Assembly: GCF_011752975.1 (NCBI RefSeq)
Contig: NZ_VWWP01000001.1
Coordinates: 496,001-560,000, forward strand
Origin: Chryseobacterium sp. Tr-659
GTDB taxonomy: Bacteria; Bacteroidota; Bacteroidia; Flavobacteriales; Weeksellaceae
DNA length: 64,000 nt
Reading direction: 5' to 3'
Position 1 is the first letter of the stretch. Every line of letters starts with the position of its first letter. This document shows positions 43,505-52,538 of the stretch, one piece after another. The notes below the pieces were generated by a model. The model had not been told where the DNA came from. It searched no databases and worked only from the letters and a program-made list of their open reading frames with translations. The translations under genes and the position numbers were made by a program.

Positions 43505-44395
43505 TTAAAAAAGTGTTCCCGTACTTTCCGTTGCCATTTTCGGAATATGAAGATCCGTTTTCCATTCCTCGTTCAGTTTTTTTATGAAATAGGCGGATAA
43601 AAGAGGAGAAGCTTTTTCAATGTTCTGGTGTACAAAGAAGTAAAGATTCTGAAGACCTTCTTTCTTCCATTTCGTTAAATGCTTCAACCAGTCATCCAGT
43701 CTTTCATAATCACTTTCTGCGTTGGCCCCCACGTATCGGATAAATGCATTGGGAGTAGTAAGGCGCATATGCAGCATATCTCTTCTTCCGGCAGTGTCTA
43801 CAATAATATTTGTGATATTATGGGCTTCAAAAAGATTGCATGTTGTATTAAGAATATCTTCATCTGTAAACCATTCTGTATTTCGTAATTCTATGGCTAA
43901 AGGAACTTCTTTCGGCCATTCTTTGACAAACTTTTCGAGCCTGTCATAATCTTTTGGTTTAAAATTATCATGCAGCTGAAGGAAAGCCATTCCCAGCTTT
44001 TCATCAAAATTCATAACTGCTGAAGCAAAATGAGTAACAGGTTCTGTTACATCAATCAATCTTTTGAAATGAGAAACTGTATTGGTGATTTTTGGGAAGA
44101 ATTTAAAATTTTCAGGGGTTTTCTCTTTCCATGTCTGTACCTGGTCCGGAGTAGGCATTCCGTAGAACGTAGCATTCAGTTCTATGGAATTAAACTGTGT
44201 GGAATAATAGGTAAGCTCATCCTTTGTTCCCTTCGGATAAAAACCTTTAAGGTCAGTTTTATTCCATTTGGCACATCCGATGGAAATATTTTCCAGCCCC
44301 TTTTTATTAAGGCTCAGAATTTCTCGTGTTTTAGGATGATCTTTTGGAAGTGTAAAATCTATTTTTGAAGGGTCTTCTACTTGTCCGAATTTCAT
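43505..44395 (-). CDS. DUF72 domain-containing protein
   Basis: A 296-residue TIM-barrel-like protein of the DUF72/YecE family. Hallmark segments are IGCAKWNKTDLKGFYPKGTK, NSIELNATFYGMPTPDQVQTW and IELRNTEWFTDEDIL. Cytoplasmic; biochemical role unknown although the family is widespread and conserved. A perfect TATATTTG -7 element lies at 44435-44428, about 30 bases before the start. Confidence 0.9.
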   Translation of the reverse strand: MKFGQVEDPSKIDFTLPKDHPKTREILSLNKKGLENISIGCAKWNKTDLKGFYPKGTKDELTYYSTQFNSIELNATFYGMPTPDQVQTWKEKTPENFKFFPKITNTVSHFKRLIDVTEPVTHFASAVMNFDEKLGMAFLQLHDNFKPKDYDRLEKFVKEWPKEVPLAIELRNTEWFTDEDILNTTCNLFEAHNITNIIVDTAGRRDMLHMRLTTPNAFIRYVGANAESDYERLDDWLKHLTKWKKEGLQNLYFFVHQNIEKASPLLSAYFIKKLNEEWKTDLHIPKMATESTGTLF

Positions 44396-44737
44396 ATCTG
44401 TAGTTTTATAGTATTAAATAATCAATACAAATATAACCCAAAAAAATCATAGGACCTTCCAGGATGTTGGGTGAAAATAATTGAACAGAAAAATGCTGTT
44501 CATTAAGAATATTTTCAGGAAAAGTTTCCCGGAATTTATCTTTTTTATGGACTGAAATGACTTGAATTGCCTTTCTACTGCTGTTTTTTATATGAAATTA
44601 TTCAAGTATACCCTAATATCCGGATTAAGTTTTTTTTAAGGAAATGTTAAACATTCTGTTACGTAATGTTAATTTTATGTTACCATACTTCATGTTTACT
44701 AGATCTAATTTTACGGCAAGTTTTTAGCGATTAAAAT
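44396..44737. other. 342-base divergent intergenic region
   Basis: No gene. It holds the DUF72 promoter (TATATTTG, minus, 44435-44428). Upstream of the TonB receptor is an AACATT...AATGTT dyad around TTACGTAA (44650-44670), with TAATTTTA at 44706. No exact TAnnTTTG was found for the receptor. Confidence 0.4.
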
Positions 44738-47700
44738 ATGAAGAAAAAAATCATCTGTGCTTTTGCTTTACTATCATTTGGGTTTGCATTTTCACAGGAA
44801 ACCAGCTCTAAAATTTTTGGAAGATTAAAAGGAATCTCTTCCGAAGTTACAGTAAAGGTAGTACACATACCTACCAATAGTACCTTTGAAACTAAAAGTA
44901 ACAGCAAAGGGCAGTTTAGTTTAGATAATCTTCAGCCGGGAGGGCCATATAAAATTGAGATTTCTGACGGATCGCAGATTATTTATGAAAATCCTAATTT
45001 GCAGCTTTCTTTAGGGAGTAATGATTTGCCCGTAGTAGAAGTTGGAAATAAAGAAAAAACCATTGATGAGGTAAAAATTACTTCTAAAAAGACCAGTGTA
45101 AAATACGGAGTGGGTATCAGCCAGGCTCAGATTTCCGGTCTTCCTAATATTAACCGCGGAATTCAGGATGTAACCAAACTTGTTCCTCAAAGTGCCAATA
45201 ACTCTTTCAACGGAACCAATTTCCGTTATAATAACGTTACTATTGACGGATCTATCAATAATGATGCAATTGGTTTCAGCCCTTCACTGGGAGGTCAGAC
45301 AGGTACCTCTGGGATGCCTGGAAGCAGCACACGTTCCAATTCTATAAGCTTAGATGCCATTCAGGATGTACAGGTGTATATTGCTCCCTATGATGTAAAA
45401 CTGGGAAATTTCCTTGGAGGAAGCATCAATGCGGTAACCCGAAGTGGAAGTAATGATGTAACCGGATCTATCTATGCTTATGGAAGAAATGCAGCTATTA
45501 CCGGTCGAAATAGAGTGGGAGATAATTCTAAAATGCCAAGTGCTTTCGAAGACTTTATCTACGGTGGAAGGGTCGGATTACCAGTAGTGAAAGATAAAGT
45601 ATTCCTGTTTACCAATCTGGAATATACAAAAAGAACAGATCCTGTATTTTATAATGCCAATGATCCAAATGCTCTGGTAACGGAAGGTGTAGCACAACAG
45701 ATTTCCGATTTTGTACGAAATAAATATGGATTCAATGTAGGAAGCTTTAATCAGTACAATAACTTCTCTGAAAGCTCCAAGCTATTCAATAAATTAGATT
45801 GGAAAATTAATGATAAGCATACGTTATCCATCAAAAACAATACTGTATTTTCCCATGCATCCAACCTTGAAAGGGATGGTGCCAACTTCAGATTTGCGAG
45901 CATGGACTTTATTCAGAAGAATACTGCTTCTACAACGACACTTGAGCTGAAAAGCCGTTTTAATGATAAATGGAGTAATAATTTAGTAGTTGGATATTCT
46001 TCCATCCATGATTACAGAGATCCTACTTCAGGAAACTCAATGTTCCCACAGGTAGAGATTACGTATAACGGAGGAACGATCTTATTGGGGAATGACAGGG
46101 AAGCAACTGTTTTCAACATGAAACAGAAAACATTTGAAATTACGGATAACCTTACCTATAAAACAGGAAATCATACCTTCTTGCTGGGAACCCATAATGA
46201 ATTGTATAATATTGATTACGGTTTTGTGAATGCCCTGAACGGAAGAATTTCCTACAAAAGTCTGAATGATTTTTTCAACAGCAATCCAGCAAGGATCAGA
46301 GGAACATATCCTTTCAACGGAGAAAGCAGACAAGCTCTTTTTGATAATCCGTATGCTCAATATAAAGTGAATCTTTTTTCTGCGTATTTACAGGATGAGA
46401 TCAATTGGGGAAGAGTGAGACTGACTCCGGGAGTTCGTGTGGATTATACTGATCTTCCGAACAAGCCGCAGCTAAGTCCGCTGGTTAATAACTCTCCTCA
46501 GGATCCTAATTATGGGAATACCTATACTTATACTCCGCTTAGCCAGCTTACCAATACTTACCTTAATAAGCCGACATTATCTCCACGACTTGGATTTACC
46601 ATCGATGTTACGGAAGACAGATCCATGGTGTTGAGAGGAGGTTCGGGTATTTTTGTAGGAAGAATTCCATTTGCATGGCTGGGGTATGCTTATTATAATG
46701 ACGGAGTTGGTTTTGGAAGCTATGATTATAACGCTCCTACTGCGGGACAGCTTGCTGCCAACGGAGATCCACTGGTAAGTTCGAATTTCCCTAAATGGCA
46801 GAACTCCTCAAAAGTACAGGTAGACCTTATCGATAATAACTTTAAAATGCCACGCGTATGGAGAAGTTCATTAGCTTTTGATTATACTCTTGCAGGATAT
46901 AAACTGACTTTGGAAGGTATTTATACAAAAGTACTGTATGATCTGAAATTCCAACAGGTGAACAAAACGGATAATGTGACGTATTACAGCTATGATGTGA
47001 ATCATGAAATGCCGATCTATACAACCAACATCAACAGTAATTTTTCCAATGCTTATCTTTTATCCAATACTAAAGAAGGATATCGTTACAATTTAACTGC
47101 ACAGCTTTCAAAATCATATAATTTCGGATTCAACTTCTTTGTAGCGTATACCTATGGAGATGCTAAAGATATTACCAATGGAATCAGAAACTCTATGGAA
47201 AGTAACTGGCAGATGAACCAGTCTCTGACTCCTAATGACCCTAAACTGACAACATCCAATTTTGCCATTAAAAACAGAGTGGTAGCAAATCTTGGATATG
47301 CCTTTAATATTTCAGACTCCAACAAACTATTTACCAACGTATATTTCAATGCACAGTCCGGAAATCCTTTCTCATGGGGATTTGTGAACAGTACAATCGC
47401 CAATACGGGTCAGGCGGCAGGACTTGCTTATATCTTTAAAGATGCTGCCGAAGCTGCAAAATATATTGTTCCTATAAAAGACGGAGCAGGAAATGTTGTG
47501 GTAAGTGCCCAACAGCAGATTGCAGATTATGAAAACTTTATCAACAGCAACGACTATCTGAAGTCCAGAAGAGGGAAGTTTACGGAAAGAAACGGAGATG
47601 TAACTCCTTGGAATATTCAGGCAGATATCAAAATTATGGATGAAATCAGGCTAAATCCGAAATCTAAGAGCAATATCCAAATCTCTTTAAGCATCATCAA

Positions 47701-47923
47701 CTTCACCAATCTGTTAAATAAAAACTGGGGTAAAGTGTATTTTGTACCTAATACTTTCAACTCTACTGCAAGTGTAGGACTTACAAAAGTCGGAAACGTG
47801 GCAACAGGCCAGCCTTCAGCCGGAGATCCTACTTATAACTTTAAAACACCGGGATTACCTTACACGATCGATCAGTTTGCGTCAAGATTCCAGGCGCAGC
47901 TGGGGGTTCGATATAATTTTTAA
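44738..47923 (+). CDS. Oar-like TonB-dependent outer membrane receptor
   Basis: A 1061-residue outer-membrane protein. The signal peptide is MKKKIICAFALLSFGFAFSQ. A carboxypeptidase regulatory-like domain follows (about 25-100, FETKSNSKGQFSLDNLQPGG). The plug has the Oar-type segments PNINRGIQDVTKLVPQSANN, NNVTIDGSINNDAIGFSPSL and LGNFLGGSINAVTRSGSNDV. A long barrel ends in the aromatic LGVRYNF expected of BamA-inserted proteins. No SusD partner is adjacent. Probable transport of a large or unusual ligand, as for other Oar-like proteins. It has its own terminator. Confidence 0.92.
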   Translation: MKKKIICAFALLSFGFAFSQETSSKIFGRLKGISSEVTVKVVHIPTNSTFETKSNSKGQFSLDNLQPGGPYKIEISDGSQIIYENPNLQLSLGSNDLPVVEVGNKEKTIDEVKITSKKTSVKYGVGISQAQISGLPNINRGIQDVTKLVPQSANNSFNGTNFRYNNVTIDGSINNDAIGFSPSLGGQTGTSGMPGSSTRSNSISLDAIQDVQVYIAPYDVKLGNFLGGSINAVTRSGSNDVTGSIYAYGRNAAITGRNRVGDNSKMPSAFEDFIYGGRVGLPVVKDKVFLFTNLEYTKRTDPVFYNANDPNALVTEGVAQQISDFVRNKYGFNVGSFNQYNNFSESSKLFNKLDWKINDKHTLSIKNNTVFSHASNLERDGANFRFASMDFIQKNTASTTTLELKSRFNDKWSNNLVVGYSSIHDYRDPTSGNSMFPQVEITYNGGTILLGNDREATVFNMKQKTFEITDNLTYKTGNHTFLLGTHNELYNIDYGFVNALNGRISYKSLNDFFNSNPARIRGTYPFNGESRQALFDNPYAQYKVNLFSAYLQDEINWGRVRLTPGVRVDYTDLPNKPQLSPLVNNSPQDPNYGNTYTYTPLSQLTNTYLNKPTLSPRLGFTIDVTEDRSMVLRGGSGIFVGRIPFAWLGYAYYNDGVGFGSYDYNAPTAGQLAANGDPLVSSNFPKWQNSSKVQVDLIDNNFKMPRVWRSSLAFDYTLAGYKLTLEGIYTKVLYDLKFQQVNKTDNVTYYSYDVNHEMPIYTTNINSNFSNAYLLSNTKEGYRYNLTAQLSKSYNFGFNFFVAYTYGDAKDITNGIRNSMESNWQMNQSLTPNDPKLTTSNFAIKNRVVANLGYAFNISDSNKLFTNVYFNAQSGNPFSWGFVNSTIANTGQAAGLAYIFKDAAEAAKYIVPIKDGAGNVVVSAQQQIADYENFINSNDYLKSRRGKFTERNGDVTPWNIQADIKIMDEIRLNPKSKSNIQISLSIINFTNLLNKNWGKVYFVPNTFNSTASVGLTKVGNVATGQPSAGDPTYNFKTPGLPYTIDQFASRFQAQLGVRYNF

Positions 47924-47956
47924 TAACTATTATATTACTTCATACAATTCTTTTTC

Positions 47957-47987
47957 AAAGGTTCGGATTTTCTTTCCGAGCCTTTTT
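47957..47987 (+). terminator. Terminator after the Oar-like receptor
   Basis: AAAGGTTCGGA and TCCGAGCCTTT form an 11-bp stem (one G-U) with a short loop and a five-T tail. Confidence 0.85.
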
Positions 47988-48122
47988 GTTGTATATAAAT
48001 GCTGAATGCTAAGGGATAAAATATACAAGTTATAATTATTCAACAGAAACAGGTTAAAGCCCATTTTTACAAAAGAATTCATCTATCGGTTTTAGCCCAA
48101 ACACTTATTAAAATCCAAAACG

Positions 48123-48152
48123 ACAAAAGCACCCCTTTCGGCGTGCTTTTGT
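48123..48152 (-). terminator. Terminator after nrdA
   Basis: ACAAAAGCAC and GTGCTTTTGT form a 10-bp stem, 27 bases after the nrdA stop; T-rich sequence follows on the minus strand. Confidence 0.75.
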
Positions 48153-48178
48153 AAATATAGCGTGTTTATTACTTGATT

Positions 48179-49837
48179 TTATGCTTCACAGCTTGAACAA
48201 GAAACGAAGTTTACCATCATTTCTTTTGATACTGAAGAACTTCTTTGGTAATAAAGTGTTTTTACTCCTTTTTTCCAAGCTTCAATATAAAGATAATTAA
48301 CATCTTTTACCGGCATTGTAGAAGGAATCTGAAGGTTCAGAGATTGAGCCTGATCAATGTACTGCTGTCTCTGTGCTGCCTGAGAAATAATTTCCATTGG
48401 AGAGATCTCTTTGAAAGTTTTGAATACTGCTTTTTCTTCAGCAGTAAGCTCATTCAGATGTTGTACAGAACCATGGTTCAACATGATTGTTCTCCATGTT
48501 TCTTCGTTATCCAATCCTTTTTCTTCCAGCAATTTTGCTAAATACTTGTTCTTACGCATAAAGTTTCCTTTAGCAAGACCTGCTTTATAGTAGTTGGATG
48601 AGAAAGGCTCAATTCCCGGAGAAGTCTGTCCTAAGATCGCAGAACTTGAAGTGGTAGGAGCAATAGCCATTGTTGTGGTATTTCTTAACCCGTATCCTTT
48701 CAATACTTCCGGTTCTCCGTATATGTTGGCAAGCTCTCTGGAAGCCTGCTCAGCCTGTTCTTTGATATGTCTGAATGCTCTTGCATTGAACTGAGTTGCT
48801 TCAAAGCTTTCAAACGGAATCATATTTTTCTGTAAATAAGAGTGGTATCCTAAAACCCCTAATCCAAGCGCTCTGTGACGCATAGCAAAGTTTCTCGCTC
48901 CCTGCAGATAGTAGTTGCCTTCAGTTTTATCGATGAACTCAGATAATACCGCATCAAGGAAGTATACGGCAAGTTTTACCGCATCAGTGTCTTTCCACTC
49001 ATCATATAATTCAAGGTTCATAGAAGACAGACAGCAGATGAAAGATTCTTCCATTGTGGATGGAAGCATGATTTCAGAGCAAAGGTTACTTGCATTTACA
49101 GTCATTCCCAGGTCTTTATAAACCTGAGGCTTGTTTCTGTTTACATTGTCTGTAAAGAAAATATATGGAAGTCCTTTTTGTTGGCGGCTTTCCAATACTC
49201 TTGCCCAGACTTTACGTTTTTCCATATCACCGTCAATCATATCCTGCATCCAGTAATCCGGTACACAAACTCCTGTGAACAGGTTTTGGATTGGGCTGCC
49301 GATGTCTTTGATAGATAAGAATTCTTCAATATCTCCGTGGTCAATATCTAAGTAAGCCGCAAAAGCTCCTCTTCTTACGCCTCCCTGAGAAACAACATCC
49401 ATTGCTGTATCAAAAAGCTTCATGAACGAAACGGCTCCTGAAGACTTTCCGTTGTCAGTTACTGCAGTTCCTCTGTTTCTCAATTCTCCAAAATATCCTG
49501 AAGTTCCACCTCCGATTTTGGTTTGCATGATCACCTCACCCATTTTGTGGGTAATTCCTTCAATGCTGTCCGGAATGTGAACGTTGAAACATGAAATAGG
49601 AAGACCTCTCTGTGTTCCCATATTTGCCCATACCGGAGATGAGAAACTGATCCATCCTTTTGTGATCATTTCTTTGAATGCCGGCTGAAGTTCCGGTTTG
49701 TATAACCTTTTTGCAGCAGCAGTCGTGATTCTGTCGATAGCTCCGTCTACCGTTTCACCTTTCAACAGATATCCTCTGTTCAACATCTGCTCAGACTCTT
49801 CGTTGAGCCACCATATATTTGAATTTTGCTCTTCCAT
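48179..49837 (-). CDS. nrdA: Ribonucleotide reductase class I, large (alpha) subunit
   Basis: A 552-residue catalytic subunit making dNDPs. The first redox Cys is in LPISCFNVHIPD. The active site is NASNLCSEIMLPSTMEESFI (N-x-C-x-E). The tail YQRSSSVSKEMMVNFV ends in SCSSCEA, giving the C-terminal CxxC. At 552 residues it has no room for an N-terminal ATP-cone, which many NrdA proteins carry; from memory this short form is usual in Flavobacteriia. It lies downstream of nrdB and a small ABM-like gene on the same strand. Confidence 0.93.
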   Translation of the reverse strand: MEEQNSNIWWLNEESEQMLNRGYLLKGETVDGAIDRITTAAAKRLYKPELQPAFKEMITKGWISFSSPVWANMGTQRGLPISCFNVHIPDSIEGITHKMGEVIMQTKIGGGTSGYFGELRNRGTAVTDNGKSSGAVSFMKLFDTAMDVVSQGGVRRGAFAAYLDIDHGDIEEFLSIKDIGSPIQNLFTGVCVPDYWMQDMIDGDMEKRKVWARVLESRQQKGLPYIFFTDNVNRNKPQVYKDLGMTVNASNLCSEIMLPSTMEESFICCLSSMNLELYDEWKDTDAVKLAVYFLDAVLSEFIDKTEGNYYLQGARNFAMRHRALGLGVLGYHSYLQKNMIPFESFEATQFNARAFRHIKEQAEQASRELANIYGEPEVLKGYGLRNTTTMAIAPTTSSSAILGQTSPGIEPFSSNYYKAGLAKGNFMRKNKYLAKLLEEKGLDNEETWRTIMLNHGSVQHLNELTAEEKAVFKTFKEISPMEIISQAAQRQQYIDQAQSLNLQIPSTMPVKDVNYLYIEAWKKGVKTLYYQRSSSVSKEMMVNFVSCSSCEA

Positions 49838-49853
49838 AGATGTTATATTTTCG

Positions 49854-49884
49854 AATTCCGGAATGAGGGTATCACTCCGGAATT
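49854..49884. other. Hairpin in the nrdA leader
   Basis: AATTCCGGA and TCCGGAATT (9 bp, extendable by an inner TGA/TCA) lie between the ABM-like stop and nrdA. The T-run is on the plus-strand side, so it is not a terminator in the nrd direction. It may be an mRNA-processing or stability stem. Confidence 0.5.
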
Positions 49885-49895
49885 TTGTTTTTTTG

Positions 49896-50183
49896 TTATA
49901 TTAATTGTAAAAGTTCTACTTTGTGGGATCCGTTTAGCCCGCTTTCATCTCTTAATTTTTGAAACTCTTTAAAAGACGGAACATTCAAAACTTCATGTTG
50001 AATTTCTTCATTGATATAGTTTGAATAATGTACAAAAGTAACGCCGTCTTCTTTTACAAAAACTTTATATTCAAATGCTGACTGATCTAAGTTTTTAAAA
50101 TCATTCAAAAAAATTTGAATATTTTCTTTGTTGCGTGGAACGAACTCCGGATTTACGGTATAAGATACAATTACATTAATCAT
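49896..50183 (-). CDS. Small protein with antibiotic-biosynthesis-monooxygenase-like pattern
   Basis: A 95-residue soluble protein. Its pattern (MINVIVSYTVNPEFVPRNK, FEYKVFVKEDGVTFVHYSN, FKEFQKLRDESG) looks like a dimeric alpha/beta (ABM/ferredoxin-like) fold. This is a pattern judgement, not a certain family match. It sits between nrdB and nrdA on the same strand and is therefore likely co-transcribed with the ribonucleotide reductase. A redox or accessory role is speculative. Confidence 0.55.
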   Translation of the reverse strand: MINVIVSYTVNPEFVPRNKENIQIFLNDFKNLDQSAFEYKVFVKEDGVTFVHYSNYINEEIQHEVLNVPSFKEFQKLRDESGLNGSHKVELLQLI

Positions 50184-50323
50184 TTTTTGTGTTTGTGCTT
50201 ATTTTTATTTAAAAAATTATCATTCTGAAAACAGGGAACCTATTATATTATATCAGATTCTTCATATTTGTGAACTCTGGTTTATTAGTTTTCAGCTTAT
50301 ATTCAGAATAGCAGAACGCTAAT

Positions 50324-50374
50324 ACGATCTGTTTTGACGCTCGCTTCGCTCGCGCTTCTATTAAAACAAATCGT
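50324..50374. repeat. Inverted repeat enclosing GC-rich core, overlapping nrdB stop
   Basis: ACGATCTGTTTT (50324-50335) and AAAACAAATCGT (50363-50374) pair at 11 of 12 positions. They enclose CGCTCGCTTCGCTCGCGC, a GC-rich direct repeat (CGCTCG twice) that stands out from the AT-rich context. The right arm contains the nrdB stop codon. Confidence 0.6.
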
Positions 50375-51335
50375 TTGCTGTGATACTCTTATCGTGTTTA
50401 GTGTAGTCAACAGGTCTTTTCGCGAAGAAATCATCTAATGAATTGGCAAAAACTTCTTCCTCGAACCAAACCATGGGTCTGTATTGTTCAGGAGTAATGT
50501 TGTATCTTGTTTTCATGTTGATTTTCTTCAAGCTGTCATCCACACGGTATTTCATGAAGTTTAAAAGGTCTTCTTTGGAGACATTGTCGATTTCCCCCAA
50601 TTCGAAGATCCAGCTAAGGATATCACCTTCTCTTGCGATGGATTCATCTACTAACGTGTAGATATCTTCAATATCGCTGTCTGTTAATAGATCAGGTTGT
50701 TCTTCACGAATTTTGTTAATCAGATAGATTCCTGCATTAGCGTGAATTTGTTCGTCTACGGAAGTCCATGCGATGATATTGGAAACATTTTTCATGAATC
50801 CTTTAAATCTTGTGAAAGAAAGGATGATGGCAAACTGAGAAAAAAGAGAAACGTTTTCCACCAAAATGCTGAAAAGTAATAATGCAGAAACATATTCTTT
50901 AGGAGTTGCGGAATTAGCATGCTTTAAGGCATTACCAAGAAACTCGATTCTTCCTTTTACGGCAGGAATCTCAATTACGTTAAGAAATTCGTCATTATAT
51001 CCTAATACCTCTAATAAACGGGAATAAGCTTCAGAATGGCGGAATTCACATTCTGCAAAAGTAGATCCTAATCCATTGAATTCCGGTTTCGGAAGGTGGT
51101 TGTATAAATTTCCCCAGAATGTCTTTACAGACACCTCGATCTGTGCAATGGCTAGCAGCGCATTTTTCACAGCATGCTTCTCATGTGGTTCCAACTGCGA
51201 ATGAAAATCCTGAACATCTGCAGTAAAGTCCACTTCCGAATGTACCCAGAACGATTTGTTGATCGCCTCTACGAATTGAAGAACCTCCGGGTATTCAAAT
51301 GGCTTATAACTTACTCTTTTATCAAAAATTCCCAT
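50361..51335 (-). CDS. nrdB: Ribonucleotide reductase class I, small (beta) subunit
   Basis: A 324-residue radical-generating subunit. Di-metal ligands are visible: Glu in ALLAIAQIEVSVKTFWGNLY, Glu and His in FAECEFRHSEAYSRLLEVLG, Glu in LLFSILVENVSLFSQ and Glu-x-x-His in WTSVDEQIHANAG. A Tyr follows in HSEAY, near the usual radical-tyrosine position. Start ATG 51335 (MGIFDKRV) is chosen; the open frame continues 85 codons upstream but that part lies across a DnaA-box-like cluster and lacks NrdB character. Related flavobacterial enzymes have been described as dimanganese (class Id); metal use here is not inferable. Confidence 0.93.
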   Translation of the reverse strand: MGIFDKRVSYKPFEYPEVLQFVEAINKSFWVHSEVDFTADVQDFHSQLEPHEKHAVKNALLAIAQIEVSVKTFWGNLYNHLPKPEFNGLGSTFAECEFRHSEAYSRLLEVLGYNDEFLNVIEIPAVKGRIEFLGNALKHANSATPKEYVSALLLFSILVENVSLFSQFAIILSFTRFKGFMKNVSNIIAWTSVDEQIHANAGIYLINKIREEQPDLLTDSDIEDIYTLVDESIAREGDILSWIFELGEIDNVSKEDLLNFMKYRVDDSLKKINMKTRYNITPEQYRPMVWFEEEVFANSLDDFFAKRPVDYTKHDKSITANDLF

Positions 51336-51370
51336 ATTAAATATCTTTATAATTAAATAATTTAGATCTC

Positions 51371-51602
51371 TGTGGATAACGTTCAGGAAATACTTAACTT
51401 TTTGTTTATCTGGCAATTGTGGATTAAAGTTATTCACGCCTGCCAATTCATATTTCTTGTAAAGAACTAATGACAAAGTTCGAAAAAAAGAACTGATTTT
51501 AAAAGAGGTAAATACTAATCGACTGACTTTTAGCCGGAAAAGTTTTCCACATTTACATGAAAGGGGCTCGAATAATAGGCTAGACCACAATATTGAGGAT
51601 AA
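51371..51602. promoter_or_regulatory. Cluster of DnaA-box-like 9-mers upstream of nrdB
   Basis: Within 232 bases: TGTGGATAA (51371-51379, reverse complement of perfect TTATCCACA); TGTGGATTA (51418-51426, one mismatch); TTATTCACG (51430-51438, one mismatch from TTATNCACA); TTTTCCACA (51543-51551, matches TTWTNCACA); TGAGGATAA (51594-51602, one mismatch). The following 51640-51720 is very AT-rich. No gene is present in 51336-51759. Confidence 0.55.
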
Positions 51603-51759
51603 ATGTATGGAAATACGAAGTTACCGTTAAACAAAATTCTATAAAGTATTATAAATAAAGGATTAATTTGTTAAACAAAAAAATATTTGAATAAATTTTT
51701 ATTATTGTAACAATTTGAAAATATCATCTACTTATTGGGTATAAAACATACATCACTTA

Positions 51760-52449
51760 ATGTTAGTAATTCAGGATTTAAATAAGTCATACGATACAGG
51801 CAAAAGCAAGCTTCATGTTCTCAAAGGAATTAATCTGAATATTTCTGAAGGGGAGTTTGTTTCTATTATGGGAAGTTCCGGTTCCGGAAAGTCTACACTT
51901 CTTAATATTATTGGTATTCTGGACGAAAAAGATTCCGGAACCTATGAGCTGGATGGAGTTCCTATCGAACATTTATCAGAAGTAAAAGCTGCAGAATACA
52001 GAAGTAGATTTTTAGGATTTATTTTTCAGTCTTTTAATCTTATCAATTATAAAACGGCTTTGGAAAATGTAGCACTTCCTCTGTATTATCAGAATGTACC
52101 GAGAAAAGAGCGAAATCAGAAAGCAATGGAATATCTTGAAAAAGTGGGACTGGCACAATGGGCTAATCACCTTCCAAGTGAGCTTTCAGGAGGGCAGAAA
52201 CAGAGAGTAGCCATCGCAAGAGCCCTGATTACAAATCCGAAAGTAGTATTGGCGGATGAGCCTACCGGAGCATTGGATTCCAAAACGACTCATGATATTA
52301 TGAAACTACTTCAGGATATTAATAATGAAGGAAAGACCATCATTGTTGTAACCCATGAACCCGATGTTGCCGCCCAAACGAAAAGAAATGTAGTGCTGAA
52401 GGATGGGATTATTGAGAGTGATGAGTTTATTAAGCAGATTGTGCTGTAG
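51760..52449 (+). CDS. ABC transporter ATPase (MacB/LolD type)
   Basis: A 229-residue nucleotide-binding protein. Walker A is SIMGSSGSGKSTLLNIIG. The signature is LPSELSGGQKQRVAIARALI. Walker B is VVLADEPTGALDSKT, followed by the H-loop VVTHEPDVA. It fits the LolD/MacB/FtsE subgroup that powers type VII ABC (mechanotransmission) exporters. It starts a four-gene unit with two MacB-type permeases and a HlyD adaptor. Confidence 0.92.
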   Translation: MLVIQDLNKSYDTGKSKLHVLKGINLNISEGEFVSIMGSSGSGKSTLLNIIGILDEKDSGTYELDGVPIEHLSEVKAAEYRSRFLGFIFQSFNLINYKTALENVALPLYYQNVPRKERNQKAMEYLEKVGLAQWANHLPSELSGGQKQRVAIARALITNPKVVLADEPTGALDSKTTHDIMKLLQDINNEGKTIIVVTHEPDVAAQTKRNVVLKDGIIESDEFIKQIVL

Positions 52450-52454
52450 ATTAG

Positions 52455-52530
52455 TTAATTTGAAAATGAGATAATTTGAAAATTTAATGGATTTGTTTTT
52501 AATCTTTACATTTTTCAATCTTTAAATATC
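52455..52530. repeat. Intergenic filler, TTTGAAAAT/AATCTTT words
   Basis: TTAATTTGAAAATGAGATAA then AATTTGAAAATTTAATGG, followed by TTTTTAATCTTTACATTTTT and CAATCTTTAAAT. A near copy occupies 55173-55275. Confidence 0.5.
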
Positions 52531-52538
52531 AATAAAAA

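Noticed and set aside
51336..51590. N-terminal extension of NrdB by 85 codons
   Set aside because: The extra stretch lacks NrdB character, includes the DnaA-box-like sites and does not fit the family start; ATG 51335 gives the standard MGIFDKRV start.
51371..51720. Chromosome replication origin (oriC)
   Set aside because: The boxes and AT-rich stretch are suggestive, but no dnaA, dnaN, gidA or other typical origin neighbour is present and GC skew cannot be judged from one window; kept as a regulatory cluster.
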